Assembly (NCBI RefSeq): GCF_026162625.1
Contig: NZ_JAOTBD010000006.1
Location: 89,889-153,888, forward strand
Direction of reading: 5' to 3'
Source: Paracoccus beibuensis
GTDB lineage: Bacteria; Pseudomonadota; Alphaproteobacteria; Rhodobacterales; Rhodobacteraceae
Length of the DNA stretch: 64,000 bases
This document shows positions 37,149 to 47,047 of the stretch, piece after piece (the first letter of the stretch is position 1; every line of letters begins with the position of its first letter). A program made the translations under genes and the position numbers. Under the pieces are notes generated by a model. It did no database searches. It had not been told where the DNA came from and saw only the letters and a list, made by a program, of their open reading frames with translations.

Positions 37149-37964
37149 ATGAAGATCCTGTTTCTTGGCGATGTGATGGGTCGTGCCGGACGGCGCGCGA
37201 TCACCGAACGACTTGCTGGCCTGAGGGCGCGGCTGAAGGCCGATCTGGTCATCGTGAATGCGGAAAACGCCAGCGGCGGGCGCGGTGCGACGGCGGGGCA
37301 TGCGCAACTGCTTCTGGAATGCGGGGCGGATGCGCTGACGCTTGGCGACCATGCCTTCGATCAGAAGGACATGATGGCCTTCATCGACCGCGAGCCGCGC
37401 ATCATCCGTCCGCTGAACTTCGCGAAAGAGGCTCCGGGTCGCGGGGCCACGATTGTCAGCGACGCCCGCGGGCGCAAGGCGCTGATCACGCAGGCGCTTG
37501 GACAGGTGTTCATGTCGCGGCCCTATGACGATCCGTTTTCGGCGCTGGACGCGGTGCTGCGCGCGCACCCGCCGGGCGGCATGGTGCAGGCCGTCCTGGT
37601 CGACATCCACGCCGAGGCCACCAGCGAGAAGATGGCGATCGGCCATTTCTGCGACGGGCGGGCCAGCCTTGTGGTCGGTACCCACACCCACGTCCCGACC
37701 GGCGATGCGCAGGTTCTTCCGCGCGGCACGGCTTACCTTTCGGATGCCGGGATGTGCGGCGACTATGACAGCGTGATCGGCATGGACAAGGCCGAGCCGA
37801 TGCGCCGCTTCATCACCGGGATGTCGCGCGACCGTTTCACCCCGGCCGAGGGCGAGGCGACGATCTGCGGCGTGCTGGTGCAGACCGACGACCGCACCGG
37901 CATGGCCACGGCGGTCGAACCCGTCCGCGATGGCGGCCGCCTGGCGCAGACCCATCCCGCCTGA
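37149..37964 (+). CDS. YmdB-like metallophosphoesterase (TIGR00282)
   Basis: 271 aa. Characterised relatives hydrolyse 2',3'- or 3',5'-cyclic nucleotides. Metal motifs: FLGDVMGRAGR (5-15), NAENASGG (about 37-44), TLGDHAFD (about 64-71) and GTHTHVPTGD (about 178-187). In relatives the fourth motif is usually GNH; here it reads GDH. Confidence 0.9.
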   Translation: MKILFLGDVMGRAGRRAITERLAGLRARLKADLVIVNAENASGGRGATAGHAQLLLECGADALTLGDHAFDQKDMMAFIDREPRIIRPLNFAKEAPGRGATIVSDARGRKALITQALGQVFMSRPYDDPFSALDAVLRAHPPGGMVQAVLVDIHAEATSEKMAIGHFCDGRASLVVGTHTHVPTGDAQVLPRGTAYLSDAGMCGDYDSVIGMDKAEPMRRFITGMSRDRFTPAEGEATICGVLVQTDDRTGMATAVEPVRDGGRLAQTHPA

Positions 37965-38059
37965 GGCGGGGCGGCGGCGAAGACTGCTTGCGGCAGATTG
38001 CCGTTCCGGCGCAGTATGCGCGCCAAGGGGGTCTTCCCCCGACCAAGATCGAGTGCTGA

Positions 38060-39844
38060 ATGTTCGGATTTGAGTTGACCGGCATGACCGGTGCGGTGAT
38101 GACCATCTTCATCATCATCGCGATGCTGACGCTTTTCATCCGCGAGACCTACCCACCCGAAGTGACCGCAATCATCGGTGCCGTGACGCTTCTGTCACTG
38201 GGGATCCTGGACGTGGACGCGATCGGGGGGGTGCTGTCGAACTCGGCGCCGTGGACCATCGCCTTCATGTTCATCATCGTGGGCGGGCTTGTCCGAACCG
38301 GGGCGCTGGATTGGGTCGGCCAGCGCGCGGCCCGGCATGCGGGCGCCCATCCGGCGCTGACGCTGGCATCGGTTTCGATCCTCGTCTGCTGCCTTTCGGC
38401 CTTCGTGAACAACACGCCGCTGGTTGTCGTGATGATGCCGATCTTCATGCAGCTGTCGAAGGAGATGGGGAAATCCCCCTCCAAGCTGCTGATCCCGCTG
38501 TCCTACCTGTCGATTCTGGGCGGCACGATGACGCTGATCGGAACCTCGACCAACCTCTTGGTCGACGGTGTCGCCCGCGCCTCGGGGATGGAGCATTTCA
38601 CCATCTTCGAGATCACCTGGATCGGCCTGCCGATGGCCGTCGTGGGCGTCGTCTACCTGCTGCTCTTCGCGCCCCGGCTGCTGCCCGACCGCGATTCGAT
38701 GTCGCAGCTGCTGTCCGGCCGCAGCAAGATGAAGTTCTTCACCGAGGTCGCGATTCCAGAAGACTCGGCCCTGATCGGCAAGGGCCTGGACGAGGTCGAC
38801 ATTTTCGCCCGCGACAGCGCCCGCGTGATCGACGTCCTGCGCGGCGACGCGTCGCTGCGCCGCGACCTTGCCTCCGTCCGGCTGGAGGAGGGCGACCGTG
38901 TGGTCCTGCGGACCCCCATGTCCGAGGTCTTGGGCCTTCAGTCCCACAAGGAACTGCGGATGGTCGACAAGCTGAGTTCCGTCCAGACCTCGACCGTCGA
39001 GGTGCTGATCACGCCGGGCTGTCACATGGTCGGGCGGTCGCTCGGCTCGATGCGCCTGCGCCGGCGCTATGGCGTCTATGTCCTGGCCGCGCATCGCAAG
39101 AACCAGAACATCGGCCGCCAGCTGGACGATCTTGTCGTGCGGGTCGGCGACACGCTGCTGCTGGAAGGCGCGTCCGCCGACATCCAGCGACTGGCCCGCG
39201 ACATGGACATGGTCGAGGTGAACGCACCGTCCGACCGTGCCTATCGCCGCAAGCATGCACCCATCGTCGTGGTGACCCTGCTGGGGGTTATCGTCCTGTC
39301 GGCCTTCGAGGTCGCGCCGATCCTGCTTTTGTCCTTCATCGGCGTGGCCGTCGTGCTGGGTACCCGCTGCATCGACGCCGACGAGGCATTGTCCTTCGTC
39401 GACGGCCGCCTGATGGCGCTGATCTTCGCCATGCTGGCCGTGGGCGCGGGACTGGACAACAGCGGCGCCGTGCAGCTGGTCGTCGACCAGATCTCGCCGT
39501 GGATGATGTCGCTGCCGCCCTGGGCGCTGGTGATGGCGGTCTATCTGCTGGCGACCGCGCTGACCGAGACGGTGACGAACAATGCCGTGGCCGTGATCGT
39601 GACGCCGGTGGCGATCAGCCTTGGCAACTCGCTTGGTGTCGATCCTCGGCCACTGGTGGTCGCCGTGATGATGGGCGCCTCGGCAAGTTTCGCCACGCCC
39701 ATCGGGTATCAGACCAACACGCTGGTCTATGGCCCCGGCGGGTATCGCTTCAGCGACTTCATCAAGGTGGGCCTGCCGCTGAACCTGCTGATGGCCGTGG
39801 TCGCGTCGTTCCTGATCCCGTTCATCTGGCCGCTTAACGGTTGA
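38060..39844 (+). CDS. SLC13-type anion permease with RCK/TrkA-C domains, copy 1
   Basis: 594 aa. Two blocks of helices (1-205 and 410-590) flank two cytoplasmic TrkA-C domains (about 220-385). FVNNTPLVVVMMPI (about 116-129) and the repeated TNNAVAVIVTPVAI (about 512-525) are the substrate-loop pair of the family. Members carry sulfate, dicarboxylates or other anions. The start ATG is at 38060. Confidence 0.87.
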   Translation: MFGFELTGMTGAVMTIFIIIAMLTLFIRETYPPEVTAIIGAVTLLSLGILDVDAIGGVLSNSAPWTIAFMFIIVGGLVRTGALDWVGQRAARHAGAHPALTLASVSILVCCLSAFVNNTPLVVVMMPIFMQLSKEMGKSPSKLLIPLSYLSILGGTMTLIGTSTNLLVDGVARASGMEHFTIFEITWIGLPMAVVGVVYLLLFAPRLLPDRDSMSQLLSGRSKMKFFTEVAIPEDSALIGKGLDEVDIFARDSARVIDVLRGDASLRRDLASVRLEEGDRVVLRTPMSEVLGLQSHKELRMVDKLSSVQTSTVEVLITPGCHMVGRSLGSMRLRRRYGVYVLAAHRKNQNIGRQLDDLVVRVGDTLLLEGASADIQRLARDMDMVEVNAPSDRAYRRKHAPIVVVTLLGVIVLSAFEVAPILLLSFIGVAVVLGTRCIDADEALSFVDGRLMALIFAMLAVGAGLDNSGAVQLVVDQISPWMMSLPPWALVMAVYLLATALTETVTNNAVAVIVTPVAISLGNSLGVDPRPLVVAVMMGASASFATPIGYQTNTLVYGPGGYRFSDFIKVGLPLNLLMAVVASFLIPFIWPLNG

Positions 39845-39964
39845 TTCAGGTTCTTGCCGCAGCTGCAATGCTGCCATGCAGCTTCGGCGGTTGCGATCCG
39901 GCTCCGGAACGACGATCTAGTGCGCAGGGGAGGAAACGACTTAGGACGACCAAGGAGTTTCCAA

Positions 39965-40192
39965 ATGGCGACCATCGCAACCATTGACCACAAATCCGCC
40001 GGCTTTTCGGCAGCCGCGCTGCTCGCTCCGTTTCGCGCCGTCGGCCGCTTCATGGTGGCGCTTGCCGAAGCCAGCCCGCAGATGCGCGCCCTGAACCGCC
40101 TGAGCGCGCTGTCGGATGCCGACCTGGCGGCCCACGGCCTGACCCGCGAAGGCGAGGTCCGCCGCATCCTGGGTGCATCGGCCGCGATCTGA
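39965..40192 (+). CDS. DUF1127 protein
   Basis: 75 aa. The ATG at 39965 has AAGGAG at 39951-39956. The C-terminal RALNRLSALSDADLAAHGL is the DUF1127 motif. Members are short basic proteins linked to RNA and phosphate metabolism in alphaproteobacteria. The 120 bp upstream include an AGCTGCA/TGCAGCT hairpin (39861-39883). Confidence 0.88.
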   Translation: MATIATIDHKSAGFSAAALLAPFRAVGRFMVALAEASPQMRALNRLSALSDADLAAHGLTREGEVRRILGASAAI

Positions 40193-40217
40193 TCTGCTTT
40201 GCACTGCCTGTGACTGT

Positions 40218-40250
40218 CGCGGCCCCTGCCAGGGCCGCGTTTTCTTTTTC
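40218..40250 (+). terminator. Rho-independent terminator after the DUF1127 gene
   Basis: CGCGGCCC, 6-nt loop, GGGCCGCG, then TTTTCTTTTT. Confidence 0.92.
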
Positions 40251-40253
40251 CGT

Positions 40254-42038
40254 CTACAGCGGCCAGACGATCAGCAGAATCGGGACCGAAACGGCCATGA
40301 CGATGAACTCCAGTGGCAGTCCCATCCGCCAGTAGTCGCCGAAGCGATAGTTTCCGGGCCCCAGGATCAGCGTGTTGTTCTGGTGCCCGATGGGGGTCAG
40401 GAAGGCGCATGACGCCGCCACCGCCACGCCCATCAGAAAGGCATCTGGCTGGACCTGCAGCGCCTCGGCCAGGCGGATACTGACCGGGGCCGCGATGATC
40501 GTGGTGGCGTTGTTGTTCAGCACGTCCGACAGCATCATCGTGGCGGCCATCAGCACCACAAGCGCGGCCCAGGCAGGATAGCCCTGCGTCAACTGCGCCA
40601 GGCCCTGCGCGATCAGGGCCGAGCCGCCGGTCTGGTCCAGCGCCAGGCCAAGCGGGATCATCGATCCCAGAAGCACGATGACCGGCCAGTCGACATGCTT
40701 GTAGACGTCGTGGACCGAAAGAACGCCGACCAGCGTATAGGCGATGATGACGCAGCCAAGCGCGATCGGCATCGTCGTCACCTCGAACGCCGTCGCAAGC
40801 ACGGCCAGCACGAAAAGGCCGACGGCCGATTTCATGTGCCGCTCTCGCTGGACAGGCAGGCTGCCGCCGTCCAGACGCAGAAGCCCGGTTGCCTGCATCG
40901 TTTCCTCGGTCCGGCTTTCCGGCAGCAGCATCAGCAGCATGTCCCCCGGCTCCAGCACCTGCCGCGGCAGGTTTTGGCGCAAGGCCACGCCCCGCCGGCG
41001 CAGCCCCATCAGGACGCCGTCGTGTCGGTTCATGATCCCGAAGGACTGAACAGATCGGCCCGCAAGGTCCGACGCAGCGGGCACCAGGCATTCGATCAGG
41101 TGCTGTCCTTCGCTGTCCTTGCGGGCACGGGGTTCACTGCGGCCATCCGGAAACGCGAGATCGCTGGTCGACCGGAACTCGTCCAGGGCGGCGGGGTCGG
41201 CGCGCAGGATCAGCACGTCGCCGTCCTCGAGCACCTGTTCGTCCAGCTTGCCCGCAAGCTCTTGCCCGCGGCGGCTGACGCCGACGATGCGGACCGAGGC
41301 GCGGGCCGCTTCCTCGCGCGCGTCGGCGATCCGGCGGACGTTCTTCAGGCTGGCCTCGGTCACGACCAGCAGGGCGAAATAGCGCCTCTGGGGCCCGCCG
41401 GCATCTGCGCCGCCCTCGGTGCCGTCGCGTTGCGGTATCATCCGCCAGCCGATCAGTGCGATGAACGCAATGCCGGCGACCGCCACGGCACCGCCGACGG
41501 GCAGGAAGTCGAACATCCGGTAGGGCTGGCCAAGGACTTCTGCCCGAAAACCCGACACGATCAGGTTGGGCGGCGTTCCGATCAGCGTCAGCATCCCGCC
41601 AAGGATGGTGGCGAAGGCCAGCGGCATCAGCGTCAGCCCTGGCGCGCGCCCCGTCTTGCGCGCGGTCTGGATGTCCACCGGCATCAGCATTGCCAGGGCC
41701 GCGATATTGTTCATGAAGCCCGACAGCAAACCACCCACCGCGCCGAACAGGCCGATATGGGTGCTCGTCCCGCGCGACTTGGTCGCGATGCCCCGTGTCA
41801 GGCGCGACACGGCGCCGGACCGCGACAGTCCCGCCGTCGCGATCAGCACCAGCGCGACGATCACGGTCGTTGGGTTGCCGAAGCCGTAGAACGCCTGCTC
41901 CTTCGGAACAATGCCCATCAGCACCGCCGCCATCAGGCCCGCGAAGGCCACAAGGTCATATCGCCACCGGCCCCAGAGCATCAGAACGATCATCGTGCCC
42001 AGAAGGCCGAACAGCAGCATTTGCGGTGTTGTCATCAT
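40254..42038 (-). CDS. SLC13-type anion permease with RCK/TrkA-C domains, copy 2
   Basis: 594 aa, the same length and plan as the gene at 38060 but clearly divergent. [15 protein letters not shown] (about 107-121) and [16 protein letters not shown] (about 510-525) are the paired loops; TrkA-C domains sit around 225-390. Start at 42038. It converges on the DUF1127 gene. Confidence 0.87.
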   Translation of the reverse strand: MMTTPQMLLFGLLGTMIVLMLWGRWRYDLVAFAGLMAAVLMGIVPKEQAFYGFGNPTTVIVALVLIATAGLSRSGAVSRLTRGIATKSRGTSTHIGLFGAVGGLLSGFMNNIAALAMLMPVDIQTARKTGRAPGLTLMPLAFATILGGMLTLIGTPPNLIVSGFRAEVLGQPYRMFDFLPVGGAVAVAGIAFIALIGWRMIPQRDGTEGGADAGGPQRRYFALLVVTEASLKNVRRIADAREEAARASVRIVGVSRRGQELAGKLDEQVLEDGDVLILRADPAALDEFRSTSDLAFPDGRSEPRARKDSEGQHLIECLVPAASDLAGRSVQSFGIMNRHDGVLMGLRRRGVALRQNLPRQVLEPGDMLLMLLPESRTEETMQATGLLRLDGGSLPVQRERHMKSAVGLFVLAVLATAFEVTTMPIALGCVIIAYTLVGVLSVHDVYKHVDWPVIVLLGSMIPLGLALDQTGGSALIAQGLAQLTQGYPAWAALVVLMAATMMLSDVLNNNATTIIAAPVSIRLAEALQVQPDAFLMGVAVAASCAFLTPIGHQNNTLILGPGNYRFGDYWRMGLPLEFIVMAVSVPILLIVWPL

Positions 42039-42172
42039 GTCCCTGTTCGCGGCACCTTGCCGCGTCTTTTCCAGAACGCAGCACGTCCGCTCAGGGTTCG
42101 TCTTGCGATGGGGGCGGTTGGTGGACTAAAAGCGCGCGATACCTTTACCGGAACTGCGAAGGACGACCGGAC

Positions 42173-42916
42173 ATGGCAGGTCATTCCAAATGGGCCAACA
42201 TCCAGCATCGCAAGGGCAGGCAGGACGCCGCCCGGTCGAAGCTGTTTTCCAAGCTTGCGAAAGAGATCACCGTCGCGGCCAAGATGGGCGACCCCGATCC
42301 CGAAAAGAACCCGCGCCTGCGACTGGCTGTCAAGGAGGCCAAGGCCAAGTCGGTTCCGAAGGACGTGATCGACCGCGCCATCAAGAAGTCGCTCGGCGGC
42401 GATGCGGAAACTTACGAGGAAATCCGCTACGAAGGCTACGGCCCGAACGGGATCGCCCTTGTGGTCGAGGCGATGACTGACAACCGCAACCGCACTGCGT
42501 CGAACGTGCGCAGCTGTTTTACCAAGTCGGGCGGCGACATGGGCCAAACGGGGTCGGTCAGCTTCATGTTCGACCGCGTCGGTGAAATCATGTACGCGCT
42601 GTCGGCGGGCGACGCCGACACGGTCATGCTGGCCGCCATCGAAGCCGGCGCCAACGACGTCGAGACGGATGACGAGGGTCACTGGATCTATTGCGCGGAC
42701 ACGGACCTGAACGAGGTCTCGACCGCACTGGAGGCGACCTTGGGCGAATCCGAGACGGCGAAGCTGATCTGGAAGCCGCAGGCGCCGACCGAGATCACCG
42801 ACCTGGAAACGGCACAGAAGCTGATGAAGCTGATCGACACGCTCGAGGACGACGACGATGTCCAGAACGTGACCGGCAACTTCGACCTGACCGAGGAAGT
42901 CGCCACAAGCCTCTGA
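42173..42916 (+). CDS. yebC: YebC/PmpR family protein
   Basis: 247 aa beginning [18 protein letters not shown], diagnostic of the family. The acidic loop [11 protein letters not shown] is near the end. Members bind DNA as regulators or, for some, help ribosomes through proline stretches. It stands alone, with its own terminator. Confidence 0.96.
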   Translation: MAGHSKWANIQHRKGRQDAARSKLFSKLAKEITVAAKMGDPDPEKNPRLRLAVKEAKAKSVPKDVIDRAIKKSLGGDAETYEEIRYEGYGPNGIALVVEAMTDNRNRTASNVRSCFTKSGGDMGQTGSVSFMFDRVGEIMYALSAGDADTVMLAAIEAGANDVETDDEGHWIYCADTDLNEVSTALEATLGESETAKLIWKPQAPTEITDLETAQKLMKLIDTLEDDDDVQNVTGNFDLTEEVATSL

Positions 42917-42973
42917 TCCCTTTCGGGATCATGGTTTCAGCGGGGTCCGTGCCCTTTAGGATGAACTGCGACA

Positions 42974-43000
42974 GGGCTGCAACATCCTGCAGCCCTTTTG
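42974..43000 (+). terminator. Rho-independent terminator after yebC
   Basis: GGGCTGCA, ACATCC loop, TGCAGCCC, then TTTT. Confidence 0.92.
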
Positions 43001-43066
43001 CTGTCTGACAGCTGTCACGTGACGCGACGACTTGCCCTGTCGCCGGAAACACGTCACTTGCAGATC

Positions 43067-43975
43067 ATGCAGTTCGAGTCACAGACACGGCGGGATCTGG
43101 TCGGCATCGGGTGGATGTTGGCCACGGGCTTCTGCTTCGTGGCCGTCAACACCGTCGTGCGGGCTTTGGATGGCGCCGTCCCGGCGGGCCAGGCGGCTTT
43201 CATCCGGTTCCTGTTCGGGCTTGCCTTCCTGCTTCCGATCACTTGGCCCGCGCTGCGGCATGGGTTCCCCCTACCGGTCTGGAGGCTGTTCGCGCTGCGC
43301 GGTGCCCTTCACGTCGTGGCCGTGGTTGCCTGGTTCTATGCCATGTCGCGCATCACCATTGCCGAGGTGACGGCCATAGGCTTCCTCAACCCGATCATCG
43401 TCACCATCGGGGCAGCGCTCTTCATGGGAGAGCGGCTGGCGGCGCGACGGATCGCGGCTGTCTGCGTCGCGCTGGTCGGCGCGTTCATCGTCCTGCGGCC
43501 GGGTTTGCGGCCTCTGGACCCGGGCCACCTGTCGCAGGTTCTGGCGGCGGTGGCTTTTGGGGCGTCCTACCTGGTCGCCAAGCGGCTGTCGGGACAGGCG
43601 CCCGCGACGGTCGTCGTTGCGATGATGTCGCTGATGGTCTCGGTCGGCCTTGCGCCGCTGGCGTGGGCGCAATGGGTGACGCCGACGACCGGGCAGGTGG
43701 CTGCTCTGGCGCTGGTCGCGGTGTTTGCAACCGCCGGCCACTACACGATGACGCGCGCCTTCGCGGCCGCACCCCTGACGGTCACGCAGCCGGTTACCTT
43801 CCTGCAGCTGGTCTGGGCCAGCCTCGTCGGCGTCCTGGTGTTCCACGAGCCGCTGGACGGCTGGGTCATGACCGGCGGTGCGCTGATGATCGGGGCGATC
43901 AGCTATATCACCTGGCGCGAGGCTCGCCTGCGGGCACGGACGCAGACACCGCCGGTCAACGCGGCCAAGCTCTGA
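43067..43975 (+). CDS. EamA/DMT-family transporter
   Basis: 302 aa, ten predicted helices in two EamA repeats. The ATG at 43067 is preferred because an upstream start (42998) would fall in the yebC terminator; no clear ribosome site is visible for either. Substrate unknown. It converges on the next gene. Confidence 0.87.
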   Translation: MQFESQTRRDLVGIGWMLATGFCFVAVNTVVRALDGAVPAGQAAFIRFLFGLAFLLPITWPALRHGFPLPVWRLFALRGALHVVAVVAWFYAMSRITIAEVTAIGFLNPIIVTIGAALFMGERLAARRIAAVCVALVGAFIVLRPGLRPLDPGHLSQVLAAVAFGASYLVAKRLSGQAPATVVVAMMSLMVSVGLAPLAWAQWVTPTTGQVAALALVAVFATAGHYTMTRAFAAAPLTVTQPVTFLQLVWASLVGVLVFHEPLDGWVMTGGALMIGAISYITWREARLRARTQTPPVNAAKL

Positions 43976-43979
43976 AGCG

Positions 43980-44480
43980 TTATCCGACGCAGGACCCCAT
44001 GGCATCCGCGAAGGTGCTGTCGGTCTCCTCGAGCGCCCCTTCGGTGATCTGGATCGGACGGAAGGGCGGCAGTTCCTGCGCAGCCGGCTGGACCTGGCTC
44101 AGGCGATAGCAGCCGACATAGACGGTGATGCCGGCGGTCGTCGTGGCCTCTATCGCGACCGGAACGGCTGAATGGATCGTTCCTGCCGCCCCCTCCGACG
44201 CAACTTCTCCGGTCTTCAGGCGCACGCTTTCCGTGGTGGCATAGCCGTCGCGGAACGTCTCGAACTCCGGCGCTGACTGCCCGGCGAAATAGCTGTGGGC
44301 CCTCAGGTATTCCTTGCGGTCGATGGCGCTGTAGAGCGACGAGACAACCCGTTCCGGCGTGGAACGGTCGTCCAGGTAGGGTGCCACCTCGGTCGCCTCG
44401 TCCGGCGGGGCCTGTTGCGCGCCGGCGATCGGGGGGATCAGGAACAGGGCGAGGGTGGCGATCAGCGTCTGGCGTGTCAT
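43980..44480 (-). CDS. Exported protein of unknown function
   Basis: 166 aa. A signal peptide (about 1-21) ends AGA|QQ. The mature part has two cysteines (VGCYRL and the C-terminal SCVG) that could form a disulfide. The start at 44480 follows AGGGAG. I do not recognise the family. It may be transcribed with the ureidoglycine gene, 60 bp upstream. Confidence 0.75.
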   Translation of the reverse strand: MTRQTLIATLALFLIPPIAGAQQAPPDEATEVAPYLDDRSTPERVVSSLYSAIDRKEYLRAHSYFAGQSAPEFETFRDGYATTESVRLKTGEVASEGAAGTIHSAVPVAIEATTTAGITVYVGCYRLSQVQPAAQELPPFRPIQITEGALEETDSTFADAMGSCVG

Positions 44481-44540
44481 GCGGCGGCTCCCTGGAAGGA
44501 CGTCCGGATCAACCGCCCTCAAGCCGCCGCGGTTCCGAGT

Positions 44541-45431
44541 TCAGCGGTTCGGCCACAGCGGCGCGTGACGGTTGACGTCCTTGTAGAGGAGATAGCGGAA
44601 CCGCCCCGGACCGCCCGCATAGCAGGCCTGCGGGCAGAAGGCGCGCAGCCACATGTAGTCGCCGGGCCCGACCTCGACCCAGTCGCGGTTCAGGCGATAG
44701 ACGGCCTTGCCCTCCAGCACGAAAAGCCCGTGCTCCATCACGTGCGTTTCCGCGAAGGGGATCGAGCCGCCGGGCTGGAAGGTGACCACCGTAATGTGCA
44801 TGTCGTGGCGCAGGTCTGCCGGGTCCATGAAGCGCGTCGTGCCCCAGGCCCCGTCGGTATCCGGCATCATCGACGGGGCGATGTCCTGTTCCTGCGCGAC
44901 GATAGGGTCGGGCTTTCCAACGCCCGCTGCCGGCTGCCAGCGCTTGCGCCACCAGTGGAAGCCGGCCGACCCTCGGCCGTGGTTGCGGATCTTCCAGGGC
45001 GTTCCGGCGGGGACATAGGCGAAGCCGCCGGGCGTCAGGTGGTGCCGGTCGCTGCCGATCGTGATTTCAAGATCGCCGCCGGTGACGAAGATCGCATGCT
45101 GGATCTCCGGGTCGTCGTCAGGCGCGTCGCTGCCGCCGCCTTCTGCCAGGTCGACGATGTATTGGCTGAAGGTTTCGGCGAACCCGGTCAGCGGACGCGC
45201 CAGCATCCACATGCGCATGCCGGTCCAGCCGGGCAGATACGATGTCACGATGTCACGCATCACCGTCCGCGGGATCACGGCATAGGCATCGGTGAAGACG
45301 GCGGTGTCGGTCGTCATGCCGGTCTGCGGCGGCAGGCCCGCGACGGGGCCGGAATAGGGGCCGGTCCGGATGTCCGGAATCACGGGGGCGACGTCGCCGG
45401 TGGGTGCGTCGTGGGGCGGACGGTCGGTCAC
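44541..45431 (-). CDS. allE: (S)-ureidoglycine aminohydrolase, bicupin
   Basis: 296 aa, two cupin domains (about 60-165 and 205-290). It releases ammonia from ureidoglycine late in allantoin breakdown. The C-terminal cupin carries the metal ligands: E-H in PFAETHVMEHGLFVLEG. The downstream YMWLRAFCPQACYAGG is typical of this family. It overlaps puuE-uraD by ATGA. Confidence 0.9.
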   Translation of the reverse strand: MTDRPPHDAPTGDVAPVIPDIRTGPYSGPVAGLPPQTGMTTDTAVFTDAYAVIPRTVMRDIVTSYLPGWTGMRMWMLARPLTGFAETFSQYIVDLAEGGGSDAPDDDPEIQHAIFVTGGDLEITIGSDRHHLTPGGFAYVPAGTPWKIRNHGRGSAGFHWWRKRWQPAAGVGKPDPIVAQEQDIAPSMMPDTDGAWGTTRFMDPADLRHDMHITVVTFQPGGSIPFAETHVMEHGLFVLEGKAVYRLNRDWVEVGPGDYMWLRAFCPQACYAGGPGRFRYLLYKDVNRHAPLWPNR

Positions 45432-46834
45432 TTCAGGGCCTCCTGCAGGCGAAGCTGGGCAATGCGGATGACCTGGGCCTCGGCCGTGGCACGCTCGGTC
45501 GCGGTGTCGTTCTGCAGGCGCGTCTGCATGGCCGACATGATGCCCGCCTTGTCATGGTCGCGCACCGCGATGATGAAGGGGAAGCCGTGCTTGTCGACAT
45601 AGGCTTCGTTCAGGCGCGTGAAGTCGGCCCGTTCGGCATCCGTCAGCGCGTCCAGACCGGCGCTGGCCTGTTCGGCCGTGCTGTCTGCCGTGAGGCGGCG
45701 GGCCTGCGCCAGCTTGCCTGCCAGGTCGGGATGGGCGCGAAGGACGTCCAGGCGTTCGTCATCGCTGGCGGAGCGGAAGACCTGCGCCATACGTGCCGCA
45801 AGGCCTGCCGCGCTGTCATGGACGGCCCCCATTTCCGCGTCCCACACCCGTTCCGCGATGAAGGGCGAATGTTCAAGGATGCCGCCGAAGCGGTTCAGGA
45901 ATGCCGCCCGCTCCATCTGCGAGGAGCGTTGGCGGGGCTTGAACGGATGGGTCGCGGCCCAGTGTCGCGCAATGTCCAGGCGGCTGGCGAACCACACGCC
46001 CTCATGCGTGCGGGCGTGATCAAGGAAACGCTGGATTGCCATGGCGCGGCCGGGTCGTCCCGCCAGCCGGCAATGCAGGCCGATGGACATCATCTTGGGC
46101 GCACCGGCCGCGCCTTCGGCATAAAGGATGTCAAAGCTGTCACGGAGATAGTCGAAGAACTCGCCACCCGTGCCAAAGCCCTGGCCGCTGGAAAAGCGCA
46201 TGTCGTTGGCGTCCATCGTATAGGGCACCATCAGCTGGGGACGGTCCTTGTGGACGTGCCAATAGGGCAGGTCGTCCGCGATGGTGTCGGCCAGGTATTC
46301 GAACCCGCCTTCCTCGCATCCCAGCTCGACCGTGTTCATAGAGGTGCGCCCCTGGTAGAAGCCGCGCGGCCGATCGCCCGTGACCTGCCGGTGGAGTTCA
46401 ATGGCGCGGGTGATATGCTCGGCCTCGACCTCGCGCGGAACGTCGCGATAGTCGATCCACTTCAGCCCGTGGGTCGCGATTTCCCACCCGGCCTCCTGCA
46501 TGGCGGCGACCTGCTCGGGGCTGCGCTCCAGCGCAGTGGCGACCCCATAGACGGTGACGGGAATGTCGCGCAGCATGCGGTAGAGCCGCCAGAAGCCCGA
46601 CCGCGCGCCATAGTCATAGATCGATTCCATGTTCCAGTGGCGCTTGCCTGGCCAGGGCTGGGCGCCGATAATTTCGGACAGGAACGCTTCGGATGCGGCG
46701 TCGCCGTGTTCGATGCTGTTCTCGCCGCCTTCCTCGTAGTTCACGACGATCTGTACCGCGATCCGGGCGCCGCCCGGCCATTGCGGATCGGGTGTGGTTT
46801 CGCCATATCCTCGCAAGTCGCGGCTGTAGCGCAT
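45428..46834 (-). CDS. puuE-uraD: Fused allantoinase PuuE / OHCU decarboxylase UraD
   Basis: 468 aa. Residues 1-300 are the polysaccharide-deacetylase-fold allantoinase PuuE (VNYEEGGENS at about 31-40, THGLKWIDY, FYQGRTSMNT). Residues 305-468 are UraD, with RAHPDLAGKLA and GFPFIIAV. It should decarboxylate OHCU to S-allantoin and open allantoin to allantoate. The ATG at 46834 has AGGAGGG; the longer open frame upstream is antisense to the permease and is rejected. Confidence 0.92.
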   Translation of the reverse strand: MRYSRDLRGYGETTPDPQWPGGARIAVQIVVNYEEGGENSIEHGDAASEAFLSEIIGAQPWPGKRHWNMESIYDYGARSGFWRLYRMLRDIPVTVYGVATALERSPEQVAAMQEAGWEIATHGLKWIDYRDVPREVEAEHITRAIELHRQVTGDRPRGFYQGRTSMNTVELGCEEGGFEYLADTIADDLPYWHVHKDRPQLMVPYTMDANDMRFSSGQGFGTGGEFFDYLRDSFDILYAEGAAGAPKMMSIGLHCRLAGRPGRAMAIQRFLDHARTHEGVWFASRLDIARHWAATHPFKPRQRSSQMERAAFLNRFGGILEHSPFIAERVWDAEMGAVHDSAAGLAARMAQVFRSASDDERLDVLRAHPDLAGKLAQARRLTADSTAEQASAGLDALTDAERADFTRLNEAYVDKHGFPFIIAVRDHDKAGIMSAMQTRLQNDTATERATAEAQVIRIAQLRLQEALK

Positions 46835-46939
46835 CGTGCCCTCCTGTGGTCGCGGTGCCACCAAAGCCTGCGGCGTGCGCGACAGCAAGCGGGCAGGGTC
46901 CGAATTCTGTATCAACGAATCGGAGAATATCGGATCTCC

Positions 46940-46956
46940 TTCAACATTGTGTTGAA
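46940..46956. promoter_or_regulatory. Perfect palindrome between puuE-uraD and the purine permease
   Basis: TTCAACA-TTG-TGTTGAA, arms of 7 bp, in the 213-bp divergent spacer. It fits a LysR- or IclR-type operator, and both regulator types are encoded nearby. The rest of the spacer is GC-rich with no recognised riboswitch. Confidence 0.55.
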
Positions 46957-47047
46957 AGACTTGTGGCCGGGGCGACGGTTGCGATGCGCCGCGGCCGGGG
47001 CCAACCTGCGCCGCAGGGCGGCCCGGGGGGCCGAGCGAGGGGAACTT

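Noticed and set aside
46960..47047. Purine riboswitch ahead of the purine permease
   Set aside because: The GC-rich leader lacks the conserved purine-aptamer loops.
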